From positions 186,001 to 250,000 of the forward strand of contig NZ_BSTC01000010.1 in assembly GCF_030269305.1 (NCBI RefSeq): 64,000 nt of DNA, in the 5' to 3' direction. The stretch comes from Kineosporia sp. NBRC 101731. GTDB lineage: Bacteria > Actinomycetota > Actinomycetes > Actinomycetales > Kineosporiaceae. Below, piece after piece: positions 54,908 through 63,911 of the stretch (its first letter is position 1; the number at the start of each line of letters is the position of its first letter). The notes under the pieces were generated by a model. The model was not told where the DNA came from. It ran no database searches and saw only the letters and a list, made by a program, of their open reading frames with translations. The translations under genes were made by a program, and so were the position numbers.

Positions 54908-57436
54908 TCAGTCGGCCGTGATCGCCTTCAGTACATCGAGGCGCACCGCACGCCAGGCCGGCATGATCGCGGCAACCATCCCGGCGACCGCCGAGAACAC
55001 CAGCACGATCGCCAGGGTGAGCCACGGGATCGACAGGGCCTCCAGGCCCTGCGACACCAGGGCCCGCTGCAGTACCAGGCCGAGCACGAGGCCCAGGGCC
55101 ATCCCCAGCACCGCGCCGAACACCGCTGTGCTGACCGACTCCGCGCTGATCATGCGCCGCAGCTGACGCCGGCTCATGCCGACCGCCCGCAGCAGCCCGA
55201 TCTCCCGGGTGCGCTCGAACACCGACAGAGCCAGCGTGTTGATGATGCCCAGCACCGCGATCAGCACGCTCAGGGCCAGCAGCGCGTAGATCAGGTAGAG
55301 CAGCGAATTGATCTGCGCCGCCTGGGCGTCCGCGAACTCGTCACCGTCCTGCACGGAGACCACGAGGAACGGTTTGACCACGTCTTCCAGCTGCGACCGC
55401 AGTGCTGCCGTGTTCGTGCCGTCCGACTTCACGTAGAGCAGGAAGTCGCCCTGCTGGGCAGCCGGCACCGTGCCGGCGTACAGGTCGAGCGGGACAATCA
55501 TGTTCGGGTTGTTCAGCGCCTGGGAATCATCGATGATGCCGCCGACGGTGAGGCTCTGGTTCTTCTGGGTGCCGACCTCGGCCGTGAGGGTGTCGCCGAC
55601 CTTCCAGCCGCGGTCGTCGGCCGCGGTCTGGCTGACCACCACGTCGCCCGCGTCGATCGAGTCCAGCGAACCGGCCACGACGTTGAGCTTCACGTTCTCG
55701 GTCATGGCCCGGGGGTCGGCGGCGATCGCGAACACCGAGCCGTCGGCCAGCTGTACCGGTGCCGAGCGGATCGTCGCCACCGAGGTGACGCCGGGCATCT
55801 TGGTCACCTCGTCGGCCACCGTGGTCGGAATCATGGTGAAACCGCCACTGCTCAGCACGTAGTCGGCCGTGAGCTCGCTGTCCACGATGTCGGAGACACT
55901 GGCGTTCGCCGAGGAGGCGAACACGCCCACGCTCGACATCAGGGCCAGACCGATCATCAGGGCACTCGCCGTGGTCGCCGTGCGGCGGGGGTTGCGCAGC
56001 GCGTTCTCCCGGGCCAGCCGACCGACGGTGCCGTAGAGAGCCGTGTACGGGACGCCGATGAGGCGCACCACCGGTCGGGTGAGCCAGGGCGCGGCCACCA
56101 GCAGACCGATGAGCAGCAGCGCGGCCCCGACGCCGACCAGGGCCCACTGCGGTTTGTCGCCCAGCGACCCGGGCAGGATGGTGGCGAAACCGGCCAGCAC
56201 CAGCACCAGGCCGATGATGCCGCGGCGCAGCACACCACCGGGCGGGGTCTGCGCGTCGTCGCGCAGCGCCGCGATCGGGGCGACCCGGGAGGCCCGCAGA
56301 GCCGGGAAGATCGCCGACAGCATGGTCACCACCAGGCCGATCAGCAGACTGACGACCACCGTGGTCACGGTGACCGGCAGGCCCCCGGTGATCTCCAGCC
56401 CGGACTGCTTCACCACGGCCTGCAACCCGGCCGCGAGCAGGATGCCCAGGCCCAGACCCACCACCGAGCCGGTCAGGCCGAGGATGGCCGCCTCGCCGAG
56501 CACCACCCGCAGTACCTGACCGCGGGAGGCACCGACCGCCCGCAGCAGGGCCAGCTCACGGGTGCGCTGGGCGACCAGCATGGAGAAGGTGTTGGCGATG
56601 ATGAAGGCCCCGACGAACACCGCGATCAGGGCGAACACCAGCAGGAACGTCGTGATGAACCCGATCGCCGTGCCGAAGGAGTCTTTCTGCTCCTGATAGA
56701 CGACGTCGCCGGTGACGACCTCGGTACCGGCCGGGACGACCTGGGCGATCCGGTCGCGCAGCGTCTCCTGGCTCACCCCGTCGTCGGCGCCGATGGTGAA
56801 CGACGGCACCTCGCCGTCCGGGGCCCAGGTGGCCTCGGCGGTCTGCTCGTCGAGCAGCACCAGGGTGGCGCCCGCCAGGCTGCTGCCGAAGGTGAAGACC
56901 CCGGTGATCGTGACGTTCTGCGGGTCGTTCTGGATCAGGGCCTTCGTGGTGTCGCCCAGTGCGAGCCCGGCCAGCTCCAGGGTGGACTCGTCGACGAGAA
57001 CCTCACCCTTCTTCTCCGGGGCCCGGCCGGAGGTGATCTCGATGGTCGGGTCGTCCGGGTCGTAGCCGAAGCCGAGGTTGGGCGCGCCGCCGTTACGGGT
57101 GGCGGTGCCTTCCCGGTTGACCAGGATCGCCGTGCCGGCCATGTCGGGCGCGACGCGGGCCACACCGTCGACGGCCTCGATCGTCTTCTCCAGCGAGAGC
57201 GGGAGCGGCTCGCGCTGTTTCGAGCCGTCGACCGCGGTGGTCTCCAGCTGGGACCCGCGCACCTGCACATCGGTGCCGGCTGAGGTCTGTTCGACGATCG
57301 CGTCGAACGTGCGGGTGATGCTGCCGCTGAGCACCAGTGTGCCCGCCACCAGCGTGACGCCGAGGCAGACCGCGAGTGCCGTCAGGGCGAAACGGAGCCG
57401 ATGGGTGAAGATTCCCTTGACGGTGATCTTGAACAT
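54908..57436 (-). CDS. MacB/FtsX-type ABC transporter permease
   Basis: An 842-residue permease with two FtsX/MacB-like units. A TM (10-38) precedes a periplasmic MacB_PCD domain (40-245); FtsX helices follow at about 255-400. A TM bundle at 420-470, a second extracellular domain (490-690) and a final FtsX unit (700-840) follow. Motifs are IAVFVGAFIIANTFSMLVAQRTRELALLRAVGASR and LSVFERTREIGLLRAVGMSRRQLRR. These proteins work with a MacB-like ATPase to move lipoproteins, peptides or toxic molecules, or as a mechanotransmitter. It is coupled to the ATPase upstream (1-bp gap). Confidence 0.93.
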   Translation of the reverse strand: MFKITVKGIFTHRLRFALTALAVCLGVTLVAGTLVLSGSITRTFDAIVEQTSAGTDVQVRGSQLETTAVDGSKQREPLPLSLEKTIEAVDGVARVAPDMAGTAILVNREGTATRNGGAPNLGFGYDPDDPTIEITSGRAPEKKGEVLVDESTLELAGLALGDTTKALIQNDPQNVTITGVFTFGSSLAGATLVLLDEQTAEATWAPDGEVPSFTIGADDGVSQETLRDRIAQVVPAGTEVVTGDVVYQEQKDSFGTAIGFITTFLLVFALIAVFVGAFIIANTFSMLVAQRTRELALLRAVGASRGQVLRVVLGEAAILGLTGSVVGLGLGILLAAGLQAVVKQSGLEITGGLPVTVTTVVVSLLIGLVVTMLSAIFPALRASRVAPIAALRDDAQTPPGGVLRRGIIGLVLVLAGFATILPGSLGDKPQWALVGVGAALLLIGLLVAAPWLTRPVVRLIGVPYTALYGTVGRLARENALRNPRRTATTASALMIGLALMSSVGVFASSANASVSDIVDSELTADYVLSSGGFTMIPTTVADEVTKMPGVTSVATIRSAPVQLADGSVFAIAADPRAMTENVKLNVVAGSLDSIDAGDVVVSQTAADDRGWKVGDTLTAEVGTQKNQSLTVGGIIDDSQALNNPNMIVPLDLYAGTVPAAQQGDFLLYVKSDGTNTAALRSQLEDVVKPFLVVSVQDGDEFADAQAAQINSLLYLIYALLALSVLIAVLGIINTLALSVFERTREIGLLRAVGMSRRQLRRMISAESVSTAVFGAVLGMALGLVLGLVLQRALVSQGLEALSIPWLTLAIVLVFSAVAGMVAAIMPAWRAVRLDVLKAITAD

Positions 57437-57437
57437 G

Positions 57438-58184
57438 TCAGCTTCGCCGTCCGGTGGCGTCGAAACCGCGCATCCGCTCGAGCACCTTGTCGGCGGTGGG
57501 GTCGACCATCTCGTCGACGATCTCGCCGTCGGCCAGGAACAGCACGCGGTCGGCGTACCCGGCCGCCACCGGGTCGTGGGTGACGATGACGATGGACTGC
57601 CCGAACTCCTTCACCGAGTTCTGCAGGAACGACAGGATCTCGGCGCTGGCCCGGGAGTCGAGGTTGCCGGTCGGTTCATCGGCGAACACGATTGCCGGCC
57701 GGCTGACCAGGGCGCGGGCGCACGCCACCCGCTGCTGCTGGCCGCCGGACAGCTCGGTGGGCCGGTGGCTGAGCCGGTCGCGCAGCCCTACCGTGTCGAC
57801 GACCCGGTCGAACCACTCCTGGTCGACCTTGCGCCCGGCAATGTCGACGGGGAGTGTGATGTTCTCCCGGGCCGTCAGGGTCGGCACCAGGTTGAACGAC
57901 TGGAAGATGAAGCCCAGGCGGTCGCGCCGCAGCTGGGTGAGTGCCTTGTCCTTGAGTCCGCGCACCTGCACGCCGTCGATCTCCACGTCGCCCCCGGTGG
58001 GCCGGTCCAGCGCCGCCATGCAGTGCATGAGCGTGGACTTGCCCGACCCGGAAGGCCCCATGATGGCGGTCATCTCGCCCCGGCCGAAGTCGACGCTGAC
58101 GCCGCGCAGGGCCTTGACCTGCGCCTCGCCCTGCCCGTAGACCTTTTCCAGATCAATCGCTCTCGCGATTGCTTCCGTTCCCAC
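57438..58184 (-). CDS. ABC transporter ATP-binding protein (MacB/LolD type)
   Basis: A 248-residue ATPase. Walker A IMGPSGSGKSTLMHCMA, Q-loop FIFQSFNLVPTLTARENI, signature LSGGQQQRVACARAL, Walker B IVFADEPTGNLD and H-loop VTHD are complete. Start GTG 58184 is 8 nt after GGGGAG; a longer frame to 58424 lacks an RBS. It powers the permease encoded 1 bp downstream. Upstream is a 333-bp gap shared with the RecB-like gene on the same strand. Confidence 0.93.
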   Translation of the reverse strand: MGTEAIARAIDLEKVYGQGEAQVKALRGVSVDFGRGEMTAIMGPSGSGKSTLMHCMAALDRPTGGDVEIDGVQVRGLKDKALTQLRRDRLGFIFQSFNLVPTLTARENITLPVDIAGRKVDQEWFDRVVDTVGLRDRLSHRPTELSGGQQQRVACARALVSRPAIVFADEPTGNLDSRASAEILSFLQNSVKEFGQSIVIVTHDPVAAGYADRVLFLADGEIVDEMVDPTADKVLERMRGFDATGRRS

Positions 58185-58517
58185 CCTGTACTCCCCATGG
58201 TTTCGTCTTCGGACTGGCACAGAACAGTGGGGACTGGTGCATCCCCCGGATCCCTCTCCTACCGTTCCCGAGATGCGTACCCCCACGCCTCGGGTGCCTC
58301 CCTGATCCGACCCCGATCTTGCTCCGGCCGGGGTCAGGGATCGTGCACCGGCCGGTGACCAGTTTGTCACCCGGGCCGCGGACGGCGCCGGGACAGGCCG
58401 CAGGAGTGCGGCAAATTGACACACCGGTAACGAGCCGCCGCCGTGGTCTCCAGATACGCCGGGGCCGTGACCGCGGTGGTCGCACCGTCGTGCGCAGGCC
58501 CTGCCGTCGAGCCGGCG
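58185..58517. other. 333-bp intergenic gap upstream of the ABC operon
   Basis: No gene is seen. It should hold the promoter of the minus-strand ABC operon. The only structure is the inverted repeat at 58354-58371. Confidence 0.5.
58354..58371. promoter_or_regulatory. Inverted repeat upstream of ABC operon
   Basis: GGTGAC-CAGTTT-GTCACC is a perfect 6-6-6 inverted repeat, a possible regulator site for the ABC transporter genes. No regulator gene is adjacent. Confidence 0.35.
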
Positions 58518-59375
58518 TCATCCGGGGTCCGCCATGACCAGGGCCTCGTCGGACCGGTCCGGGTTGAGGAACCGGGTCACCGCGTCAGCCGGGACCGGTG
58601 GTGGCGTGCCACCTTTGGCCGGGCAGCGGGCGTGGTGGTCGCACCACGAGCACAGGCGGCTGGGGGAAGGCCGCCAGTCGCCCGTGCGGGCGGCCTCGGT
58701 GATCGCCTCCCACAACGCCTTCACCTTGCGTTCCACGGCCAGCAGGTCGGCCTCGTCCGGCTCGTACCGCAGGATCTCGCCGTCGCCCAGGTACACGAGC
58801 TGGAGCACCGTGGGCAGGATGCCCCGGGTGCGCCACAGCACCAGCGCGTAGAACTTCATCTGGAACAGGGCCTTCGCCTCGAACGCCTCCGACGGGGCCC
58901 GGCCGGTCTTGTAGTCGACCACCCGCAACCGGCCGTCGGCGGCCACGTCGAGCCGGTCGACGTAACCGCGCAGCATCAGCCCGTCGTCCAGCACGGTCTC
59001 GACGTAGAGCTCGCGGTCGGCCGGTTCCAGCCGGGTCGGGTCCTCCAGCGCGAACCAGCGGCCGACCAGCCGGGACGCCGAGGCCAGCCAGCCCTCCAGC
59101 TCTTCCTGCGGCTCGTCCCCGTAGAACAACGCCGAGACCTCGGGCCGCTCCTTCTGCACGTGGGCCCAGGCCGCCGGGAGCAGCTCCTGCGCCGCCTCGA
59201 CCGTGCGCCGGTCGGCGGGCAGGTCGAACAGCCGTTCCAGCACCTCGTGAACCAGTGTGCCGCGCACCGCGGCGGAGCTCGGGGCCTCGGGCAGCCGGTC
59301 GATGACACGGAAGCGGTACAGCAGCGGGCACTGCATGAAGTCGGAGGCCCGGGACGGGCTGAGTGCTGCTGCCAT
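58518..59375 (-). CDS. RecB-family PD-(D/E)XK nuclease with Fe-S cysteines
   Basis: A 285-residue nuclease of the AddB/Cas4-like branch. Catalytic residues: His43 (GTLVHEVLERLF), Asp140 (GYVDRLDVAADGRLRVVDYKTG with Asp154 and Lys156) and Gln-Tyr helix FQMKFYALVL. Four cysteines (Cys16, Cys242, Cys245, Cys251 in LCSWCDHHARCP) have the spacing of a 4Fe-4S staple. It is probably a single-strand exonuclease in DNA repair. Homologues next to trmI are usual in actinomycetes (mycobacterial Rv2119), as here. Confidence 0.93.
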   Translation of the reverse strand: MAAALSPSRASDFMQCPLLYRFRVIDRLPEAPSSAAVRGTLVHEVLERLFDLPADRRTVEAAQELLPAAWAHVQKERPEVSALFYGDEPQEELEGWLASASRLVGRWFALEDPTRLEPADRELYVETVLDDGLMLRGYVDRLDVAADGRLRVVDYKTGRAPSEAFEAKALFQMKFYALVLWRTRGILPTVLQLVYLGDGEILRYEPDEADLLAVERKVKALWEAITEAARTGDWRPSPSRLCSWCDHHARCPAKGGTPPPVPADAVTRFLNPDRSDEALVMADPG

Positions 59376-59467
59376 GCCGGAAACCCTAGACGTGGGGTCC
59401 GACAGTTCTGATGACGACCGGAATGTCCCCCCGGGCGAGCGCCGCGACCTGCTTTAACATCCTGCAG

Positions 59468-59527
59468 GTGACCAACCCCGGGCCCGGCGGACAGATGTCC
59501 CGCGCGACATCCGGCCCCGGCCGATGA
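59468..59527 (+). CDS. Putative 19-residue leader peptide coupled to the site-2 protease
   Basis: GTG 59468 is 7 nt after TAACAT (59455-59460), the layout of a leaderless start. The frame encodes MTNPGPGGQMSRATSGPGR, and its TGA stop overlaps the ATG of the protease gene (ATGA at 59524-59527). The conclusion rests only on this geometry. Confidence 0.3.
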   Translation: MTNPGPGGQMSRATSGPGR

Positions 59528-60648
59528 GTGCCGCCGAGAAGACCCCCGCCGCGGAGTCCGGGATCCGCCTGGGCCGGGTCGGGCGGGTGCCGGTCTACCT
59601 GCGCCCGTCCTGGTTCCTCGTCGCCGCCGCGATGACCCTGCTGTTCGCACCCACCGTGCGCGCCTGGGTGGACCTGACCGGCCCGGGCGTCTACCTGATC
59701 AGCTTCGTCTTCGCCCTGATCCTGCTGCTGTCGGTGTTCGTCCACGAGGCCGCGCACGCGCTCGCCGCCGCCGCTACCGGCACCCCGGCCACGGCGATCG
59801 TGCTCGACCTGTGGGGCGGTCACACCGCCTTCGACACCCCCTCCGCCGGCCCGTGGCGAGCCGTTGCCGTCGCCGTGGTCGGCCCGCTGTCGAACGTCGT
59901 CATCGCCCTGGCCGCCGAGCAGGCCGTGCACGGCGCCGAGCCGGGCAGCGTGCTGCGGCTCCTGCTCGTCGCGACCGCCACCTCCAACCTGGTGGTCGCC
60001 GGCTTCAACGCCCTGCCCGGACTGCCGCTGGACGGTGGCCGGGTGCTGGAGGGCTTGATCTGGCGGTTGAGCGGCGACCGGCTCCTGGCCGCCGTGGTGG
60101 CCGGCCACGCCGGCCGGGTCATCGCGGTCGGCACCCTGGTCTACGCCGGTTTCTCCGTCCTGACCGGTGAGCGCGGGCCCGCCAGTGCCTTCTGGCTGGT
60201 TCTCGTCGGCATCCTGCTGTGGCGGGCGGCCGGGCAGGCGGTCGAGGTGGCGCGCTGGAACATCCGGGCCGAGGCGGTGCTCGTGGACGATCTGCTGCAG
60301 CCCGCGGTGGCGGTGTCCTCCGGAGCCACCGTCGCCGGGGCCCTGATGTCGGCCGCCGGGGCCGGGGCGACCGCCGTGGTCGTGCTCGACGTGTACGGCC
60401 GGCCCTCCGCCATCGTCGACGAACGCGCCGCCGCCGGCGTGCCCGCGGCCCGGGCCGAAGAGGTCCGGGCGGGTGCCGTGGCCGAGGCCCTGCCCGCCGG
60501 TGCGGTCCTGGCCACCGGCCTGGCCGGTCAGGAGTTGATCCAGGCCCTGCAGGACGCTCCGTCCGCCCGGTACGCGGTCCTCGGCCCCGGTGACGTCGTG
60601 GTCGGCGTGCTGGACTGGGAGGACGTCGCCCGGTTCGTCGCCCCCTGA
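59524..60648 (+). CDS. Site-2 protease family (M50) zinc metalloprotease
   Basis: A 374-residue intramembrane protease. Zinc motifs are HEAAH (74-78) and LPLDGGRV near residue 170. Five to six TM helices are followed by a CBS-like domain (about 250-370: LVDDLLQPAVAVSSGATVAGALM, and VVGVLDWEDVARFV). Family members cleave membrane-bound anti-sigma factors or signal proteins. The gene is divergent from the RecB-like nuclease and precedes trmI, an order conserved in actinomycetes. Confidence 0.92.
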   Translation: MSAAEKTPAAESGIRLGRVGRVPVYLRPSWFLVAAAMTLLFAPTVRAWVDLTGPGVYLISFVFALILLLSVFVHEAAHALAAAATGTPATAIVLDLWGGHTAFDTPSAGPWRAVAVAVVGPLSNVVIALAAEQAVHGAEPGSVLRLLLVATATSNLVVAGFNALPGLPLDGGRVLEGLIWRLSGDRLLAAVVAGHAGRVIAVGTLVYAGFSVLTGERGPASAFWLVLVGILLWRAAGQAVEVARWNIRAEAVLVDDLLQPAVAVSSGATVAGALMSAAGAGATAVVVLDVYGRPSAIVDERAAAGVPAARAEEVRAGAVAEALPAGAVLATGLAGQELIQALQDAPSARYAVLGPGDVVVGVLDWEDVARFVAP

Positions 60649-60679
60649 CCGGTGACCTGACCGGTGACTGACCGATGAC
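60645..60679. repeat. 12-bp tandem repeat after the protease gene
   Basis: CTGACCGGTGAC occurs at 60645-60656 and 60657-60668, with a variant CTGACCGATGAC at 60668-60679. The first copy contains the protease stop codon. Confidence 0.8.
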
Positions 60680-60706
60680 CCCGGGCCGGTGCGCACCCGC
60701 GTCCTG

Positions 60707-60750
60707 GATCACCGAACGATCACTGAACGATCACCGAAGGATCGCCGCCC
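60707..60750. repeat. 11-bp tandem repeat upstream of trmI
   Basis: GATCACCGAAC-like units start at 60707, 60718, 60729 and 60740; the last has diverged (GATCGCCGCCC). The 11-bp period is near one DNA turn. Confidence 0.8.
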
Positions 60751-60777
60751 CGGCGCGATCCACCCCCGCCGCGCCCA

Positions 60778-60783
60778 TAGACT
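60778..60783 (+). promoter_or_regulatory. -10 element of trmI
   Basis: TAGACT lies 8 nt before ATG 60792, giving a leaderless or nearly leaderless transcript. Confidence 0.45.
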
Positions 60784-60791
60784 CGCTCCTC

Positions 60792-61868
60792 ATGACCGAA
60801 GCACCCCCCGCCCCCACCGGCGCCGATCGCCGCCGGGGCCCGTTCCGGGCCGGTGACCGGGTGCAGCTCACCGACCCCAAGGGCCGGCTGCACACGATCG
60901 CCCTCGACCCCGCCAAGGAGTTCCACACCCACCGTGGGTACTTCCGCCACGAGGAGCTGATCGGGCAGCCCGACGGCTCGGTGATCCGCAACACCGCCGG
61001 GGTCGAGTACCTGGCGCTGCGGCCGCTGCTGGCCGACTACGTTCTGTCGATGCCGCGCGGTGCCGCCGTGGTGTACCCGAAAGATTCCGGGCAGATCGTG
61101 CAGATGGCCGACATCTTCCCCGGGGCCCGCGTCGTCGAGGCCGGGGTAGGGTCCGGCGCTCTGACGATGTCCCTGCTCAGGGCGGTGGGCGACACCGGGC
61201 TCGTGCATTCCTACGAACGCCGCGAAGACTTCGCCGCCATCGCCAAGGCGAACATCGAGACGTTCTTCGGCTCCGAGCACCCGTCCTGGCAGATCACTGT
61301 GGGTGACGTCGCCACCGACGTGGTGGAGACCGACGCCGACCGGTTCGTGCTCGACCTGCTGGCCCCCTGGGACTGCCTGGAGGCCGTGGCGAAGGCGCTC
61401 GTGCCCGGCGGTGTGCTGATCTGTTATGTGGCGACCGCCACCCAGCTGTCCCGCACGGCGGAGGCCCTGCGCGCGGACGGCCGTTTCACCGAGCCGCAGG
61501 CCTGGGAGTCGATGGTCCGCGGCTGGCACCTGGAAGGGCTGGCGGTACGCCCGCAGCACCGCATGGTCGGCCACACCGGCTTCCTGCTCACCTCCCGGCG
61601 CATGGCCGACGGCCTGACCGCACCGCTGCGGCGCCGGCGCCCGGCCAAGGCCGCCGCCGACGGTGAGCAGGGCGTGGCCGAGGCGTGGGGCGAGTGGACC
61701 GCTGTCGACCTGGGGGAGCGCCCGGTGTCCGACAAGAAGGTCCGCAAGGTGCGTCGCGACGTCACCGGCGCTTCGGCGCAGGCCCTTGCGCTCGCCGAGG
61801 ATCTGGACACCGATCCGGCCGACGAGCAGGACGGCGAACCCCGCCCAGGTTTCGATCCCGCTAATTGA
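60792..61868 (+). CDS. trmI: tRNA (adenine-N1)-methyltransferase TrmI
   Basis: A 358-residue SAM enzyme. An N-terminal beta domain (15-75: FRAGDRVQLTDPKGRLHTIALD) is followed by a Rossmann domain with VVEAGVGSGALTMSLLRAVG (SAM site), SYERREDFAAIAKANIE and VLDLLAPWDCLEAVAKAL. It methylates A58 in the T-loop of tRNAs. It has an additional ~70-residue hydrophilic tail with Arg/Lys and Asp/Glu compared with the compact bacterial enzymes. It lies between site-2 protease and arc, a conserved arrangement. Confidence 0.94.
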   Translation: MTEAPPAPTGADRRRGPFRAGDRVQLTDPKGRLHTIALDPAKEFHTHRGYFRHEELIGQPDGSVIRNTAGVEYLALRPLLADYVLSMPRGAAVVYPKDSGQIVQMADIFPGARVVEAGVGSGALTMSLLRAVGDTGLVHSYERREDFAAIAKANIETFFGSEHPSWQITVGDVATDVVETDADRFVLDLLAPWDCLEAVAKALVPGGVLICYVATATQLSRTAEALRADGRFTEPQAWESMVRGWHLEGLAVRPQHRMVGHTGFLLTSRRMADGLTAPLRRRRPAKAAADGEQGVAEAWGEWTAVDLGERPVSDKKVRKVRRDVTGASAQALALAEDLDTDPADEQDGEPRPGFDPAN

Positions 61869-62171
61869 TGCCCGTGCGGGGTGGCTTTTTCGGCGTTCCC
61901 GGGTGATGGTTCTGAGCCAAAGGGCGCCAGTCATCCGGGAACGGTGGAGAGATCTCGGTCACCTTGCTTGTCCGGTTACGGACGGTCAAGTGACCATTGA
62001 GACACCCATTGTCACTCCGCACGTGCCAGGATGGCTCCTTTCCGGTCTGCGACGGTGCCGACCGGCACGAGATTTCATCTCGTGGATGGATTTACGCCGG
62101 ATCGCCGTTAGGGCGTGAAAGCGGGCTAGGGTCGAAGCATCGACCTTGCGCCGGACGGGAGGGTTACCGCC
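61869..62171. other. 303-bp intergenic region upstream of arc
   Basis: After trmI there is a small CCCG/CGGG hairpin (61871-61880) and a T run (61886-61890), a weak terminator. The rest is without genes. TAGGGT at 62127-62132, followed by GTCGA-AGCA-TCGAC (62131-62144), is the candidate arc promoter and operator. Confidence 0.5.
62127..62144 (+). promoter_or_regulatory. Candidate -10 and inverted repeat of arc
   Basis: TAGGGT (62127-62132) overlaps a perfect 5-4-5 inverted repeat GTCGA-AGCA-TCGAC (62131-62144). The ATG is at 62172 after GGGAGG. I see no matching -35. Confidence 0.35.
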
Positions 62172-63911
62172 ATGACCGACCACAGCAGCGGGTACGGCCT
62201 TGACGAGGCCGCGCTACGGCGCGAGATCGTTCGCCTCCAGCAGGAGGTCGAGCGACTCTCGGCTGCACGGACTCCAGGGGCGGCAGGAGACGAGATAGAG
62301 CGTCTCCGCGCCCAGGTCAACCAACTCGGATCCCAGAACGAGCGTCTGGCGGGCACCCTGCGCGACGCTCGCGAGCAGATCGTCCAGCTCAAGGCCGAGG
62401 TGGACCGGCTCGCCCAGCCCCCCAACACCTTCGGCGTGTTCGTCGGCCAGGCCGAGGACGGCACGGTCGAGATCATCAGCTCCGGGCGCAAGATGCGGGT
62501 CGCGGTGAGCCCGTCGATCGAGGTCGACGAGCTGCGACCGGGCCAGGAGCTGATGCTCAACGAGGCCTTCAACGTGGTGGCGGCGCGGCAGTTCGAGAAG
62601 ACCGGCGAGATCGTCATCCTCAAGGAGATCCTCGACGAGGGCGAGCGCGCGCTGGTCATGGCGCACGCCGACGAGGAGCGCGTCGTGCACCTGGCCGGGG
62701 CCCTGCGTGATCCGGAGGTCAAGCTCAAGGTCGGCGACGCCCTGACCATGGACCCGAGGTCCGGGTTCGCCTTCGAGAAGGTTCCCCGCGCCGAGGTCGA
62801 GGAGCTCGTCCTCGAAGAGGTGCCCGACATCGACTACTCCGACATCGGTGGCCTGGGGCCGCAGATCGCCAACATCCGCGACGCGGTCGAGCTGCCGTTC
62901 CTGCACCCCGAGCTGTACCGCGAGCACGGGCTCAAGCCGCCGAAGGGCGTTCTGCTGTACGGCCCTCCCGGCTGCGGGAAGACGCTGATCGCCAAGGCCG
63001 TCGCGCGGTCGCTGGCGAAGAAGGCCGCCGAGGCCAGGGGAGAGAAGGACTCCAAGTCCTACTTCCTCAACGTCAAGGGCCCCGAGCTCCTGAACAAGTA
63101 CGTCGGTGAGACCGAGCGGCACATCCGGCTGATCTTCAGCCGGGCCCGCGAGAAGGCCAGCGAGGGCACCCCGGTGGTGGTGTTCTTCGACGAGATGGAG
63201 TCCCTGTTCCGCACCCGTGGCTCGGGTGTGTCCAGCGACGTCGAGACCACGATCGTGCCGCAGCTGCTGTCGGAGATCGACGGTGTGGAGCGGCTCGAGA
63301 ACGTCATCGTGATCGGTGCCTCCAACCGGGAGGACATGATCGACCCGGCCATCCTGCGTCCCGGCCGGCTCGACGTGAAGATCAAGGTGCAGCGGCCCGA
63401 CGCCGAGGGTGCCAAAGACATCTTCACGAAGTACCTGACCGAGGACCTCCCACTGCACCCGGACGATCTGGACGCCAACGGTGGCTCCCGCAGCGCCACC
63501 GTCGACGCGATGATCCAGCGCACCGTCGAGCGGATGTACGCGGAGTCCGAGGAGAACCAGTTCCTCGAGGTCACCTACGCCAACGGTGACAAGGAGATCC
63601 TCTACTTCAAGGACTTCAACTCCGGTGCGGTGATCCAGAACATCGTCGACCGGGCGAAGAAGGGCGCGATCAAGAACTTCCTCGACTTCGGGCAGCGGGG
63701 CATCCGGCTGCAGCACCTCCTGGACGCCTGCGTCGACGAGTTCAAGGAGTCCGAAGATCTGCCGAACACCACCAACCCCGACGACTGGGCGCGGATCTCC
63801 GGCAAGAAGGGTGAGCGGATCGTCTACATCCGCACGATCATCCAGGGCAAGCAGGGCACCGAGCCCGGCCGCTCGATCGACACCGTGGCAAACACCGGCC
63901 AGTACCTGTAA
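62172..63911 (+). CDS. arc: Proteasome-associated AAA ATPase (ARC/Mpa)
   Basis: A 579-residue AAA ATPase. A coiled coil (10-85) binds pupylated proteins; two OB domains (90-240) and one AAA domain follow. Walker A GPPGCGKT is at 264-271, Walker [12 protein letters not shown] near 336, and the second-region [17 protein letters not shown] is present. The C-terminus ends GQYL, which contains the Gln-Tyr-Leu used to open the 20S proteasome gate. It unfolds pupylated substrates. Length is near the typical 580-610. Start ATG 62172 follows GGGAGG. Confidence 0.97.
   Translation: MTDHSSGYGLDEAALRREIVRLQQEVERLSAARTPGAAGDEIERLRAQVNQLGSQNERLAGTLRDAREQIVQLKAEVDRLAQPPNTFGVFVGQAEDGTVEIISSGRKMRVAVSPSIEVDELRPGQELMLNEAFNVVAARQFEKTGEIVILKEILDEGERALVMAHADEERVVHLAGALRDPEVKLKVGDALTMDPRSGFAFEKVPRAEVEELVLEEVPDIDYSDIGGLGPQIANIRDAVELPFLHPELYREHGLKPPKGVLLYGPPGCGKTLIAKAVARSLAKKAAEARGEKDSKSYFLNVKGPELLNKYVGETERHIRLIFSRAREKASEGTPVVVFFDEMESLFRTRGSGVSSDVETTIVPQLLSEIDGVERLENVIVIGASNREDMIDPAILRPGRLDVKIKVQRPDAEGAKDIFTKYLTEDLPLHPDDLDANGGSRSATVDAMIQRTVERMYAESEENQFLEVTYANGDKEILYFKDFNSGAVIQNIVDRAKKGAIKNFLDFGQRGIRLQHLLDACVDEFKESEDLPNTTNPDDWARISGKKGERIVYIRTIIQGKQGTEPGRSIDTVANTGQYL

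Noticed and set aside
58185-58424. N-terminal extension of the ABC ATPase
   Set aside because: The 80 extra codons lack family similarity and an RBS; GTG 58184 has GGGGAG at 8 nt.
60707-60750. CRISPR-like array
   Set aside because: The 11-bp units are contiguous with no spacers, and no cas genes are present (the Cas4-like RecB nuclease belongs to a conserved trmI neighbourhood).
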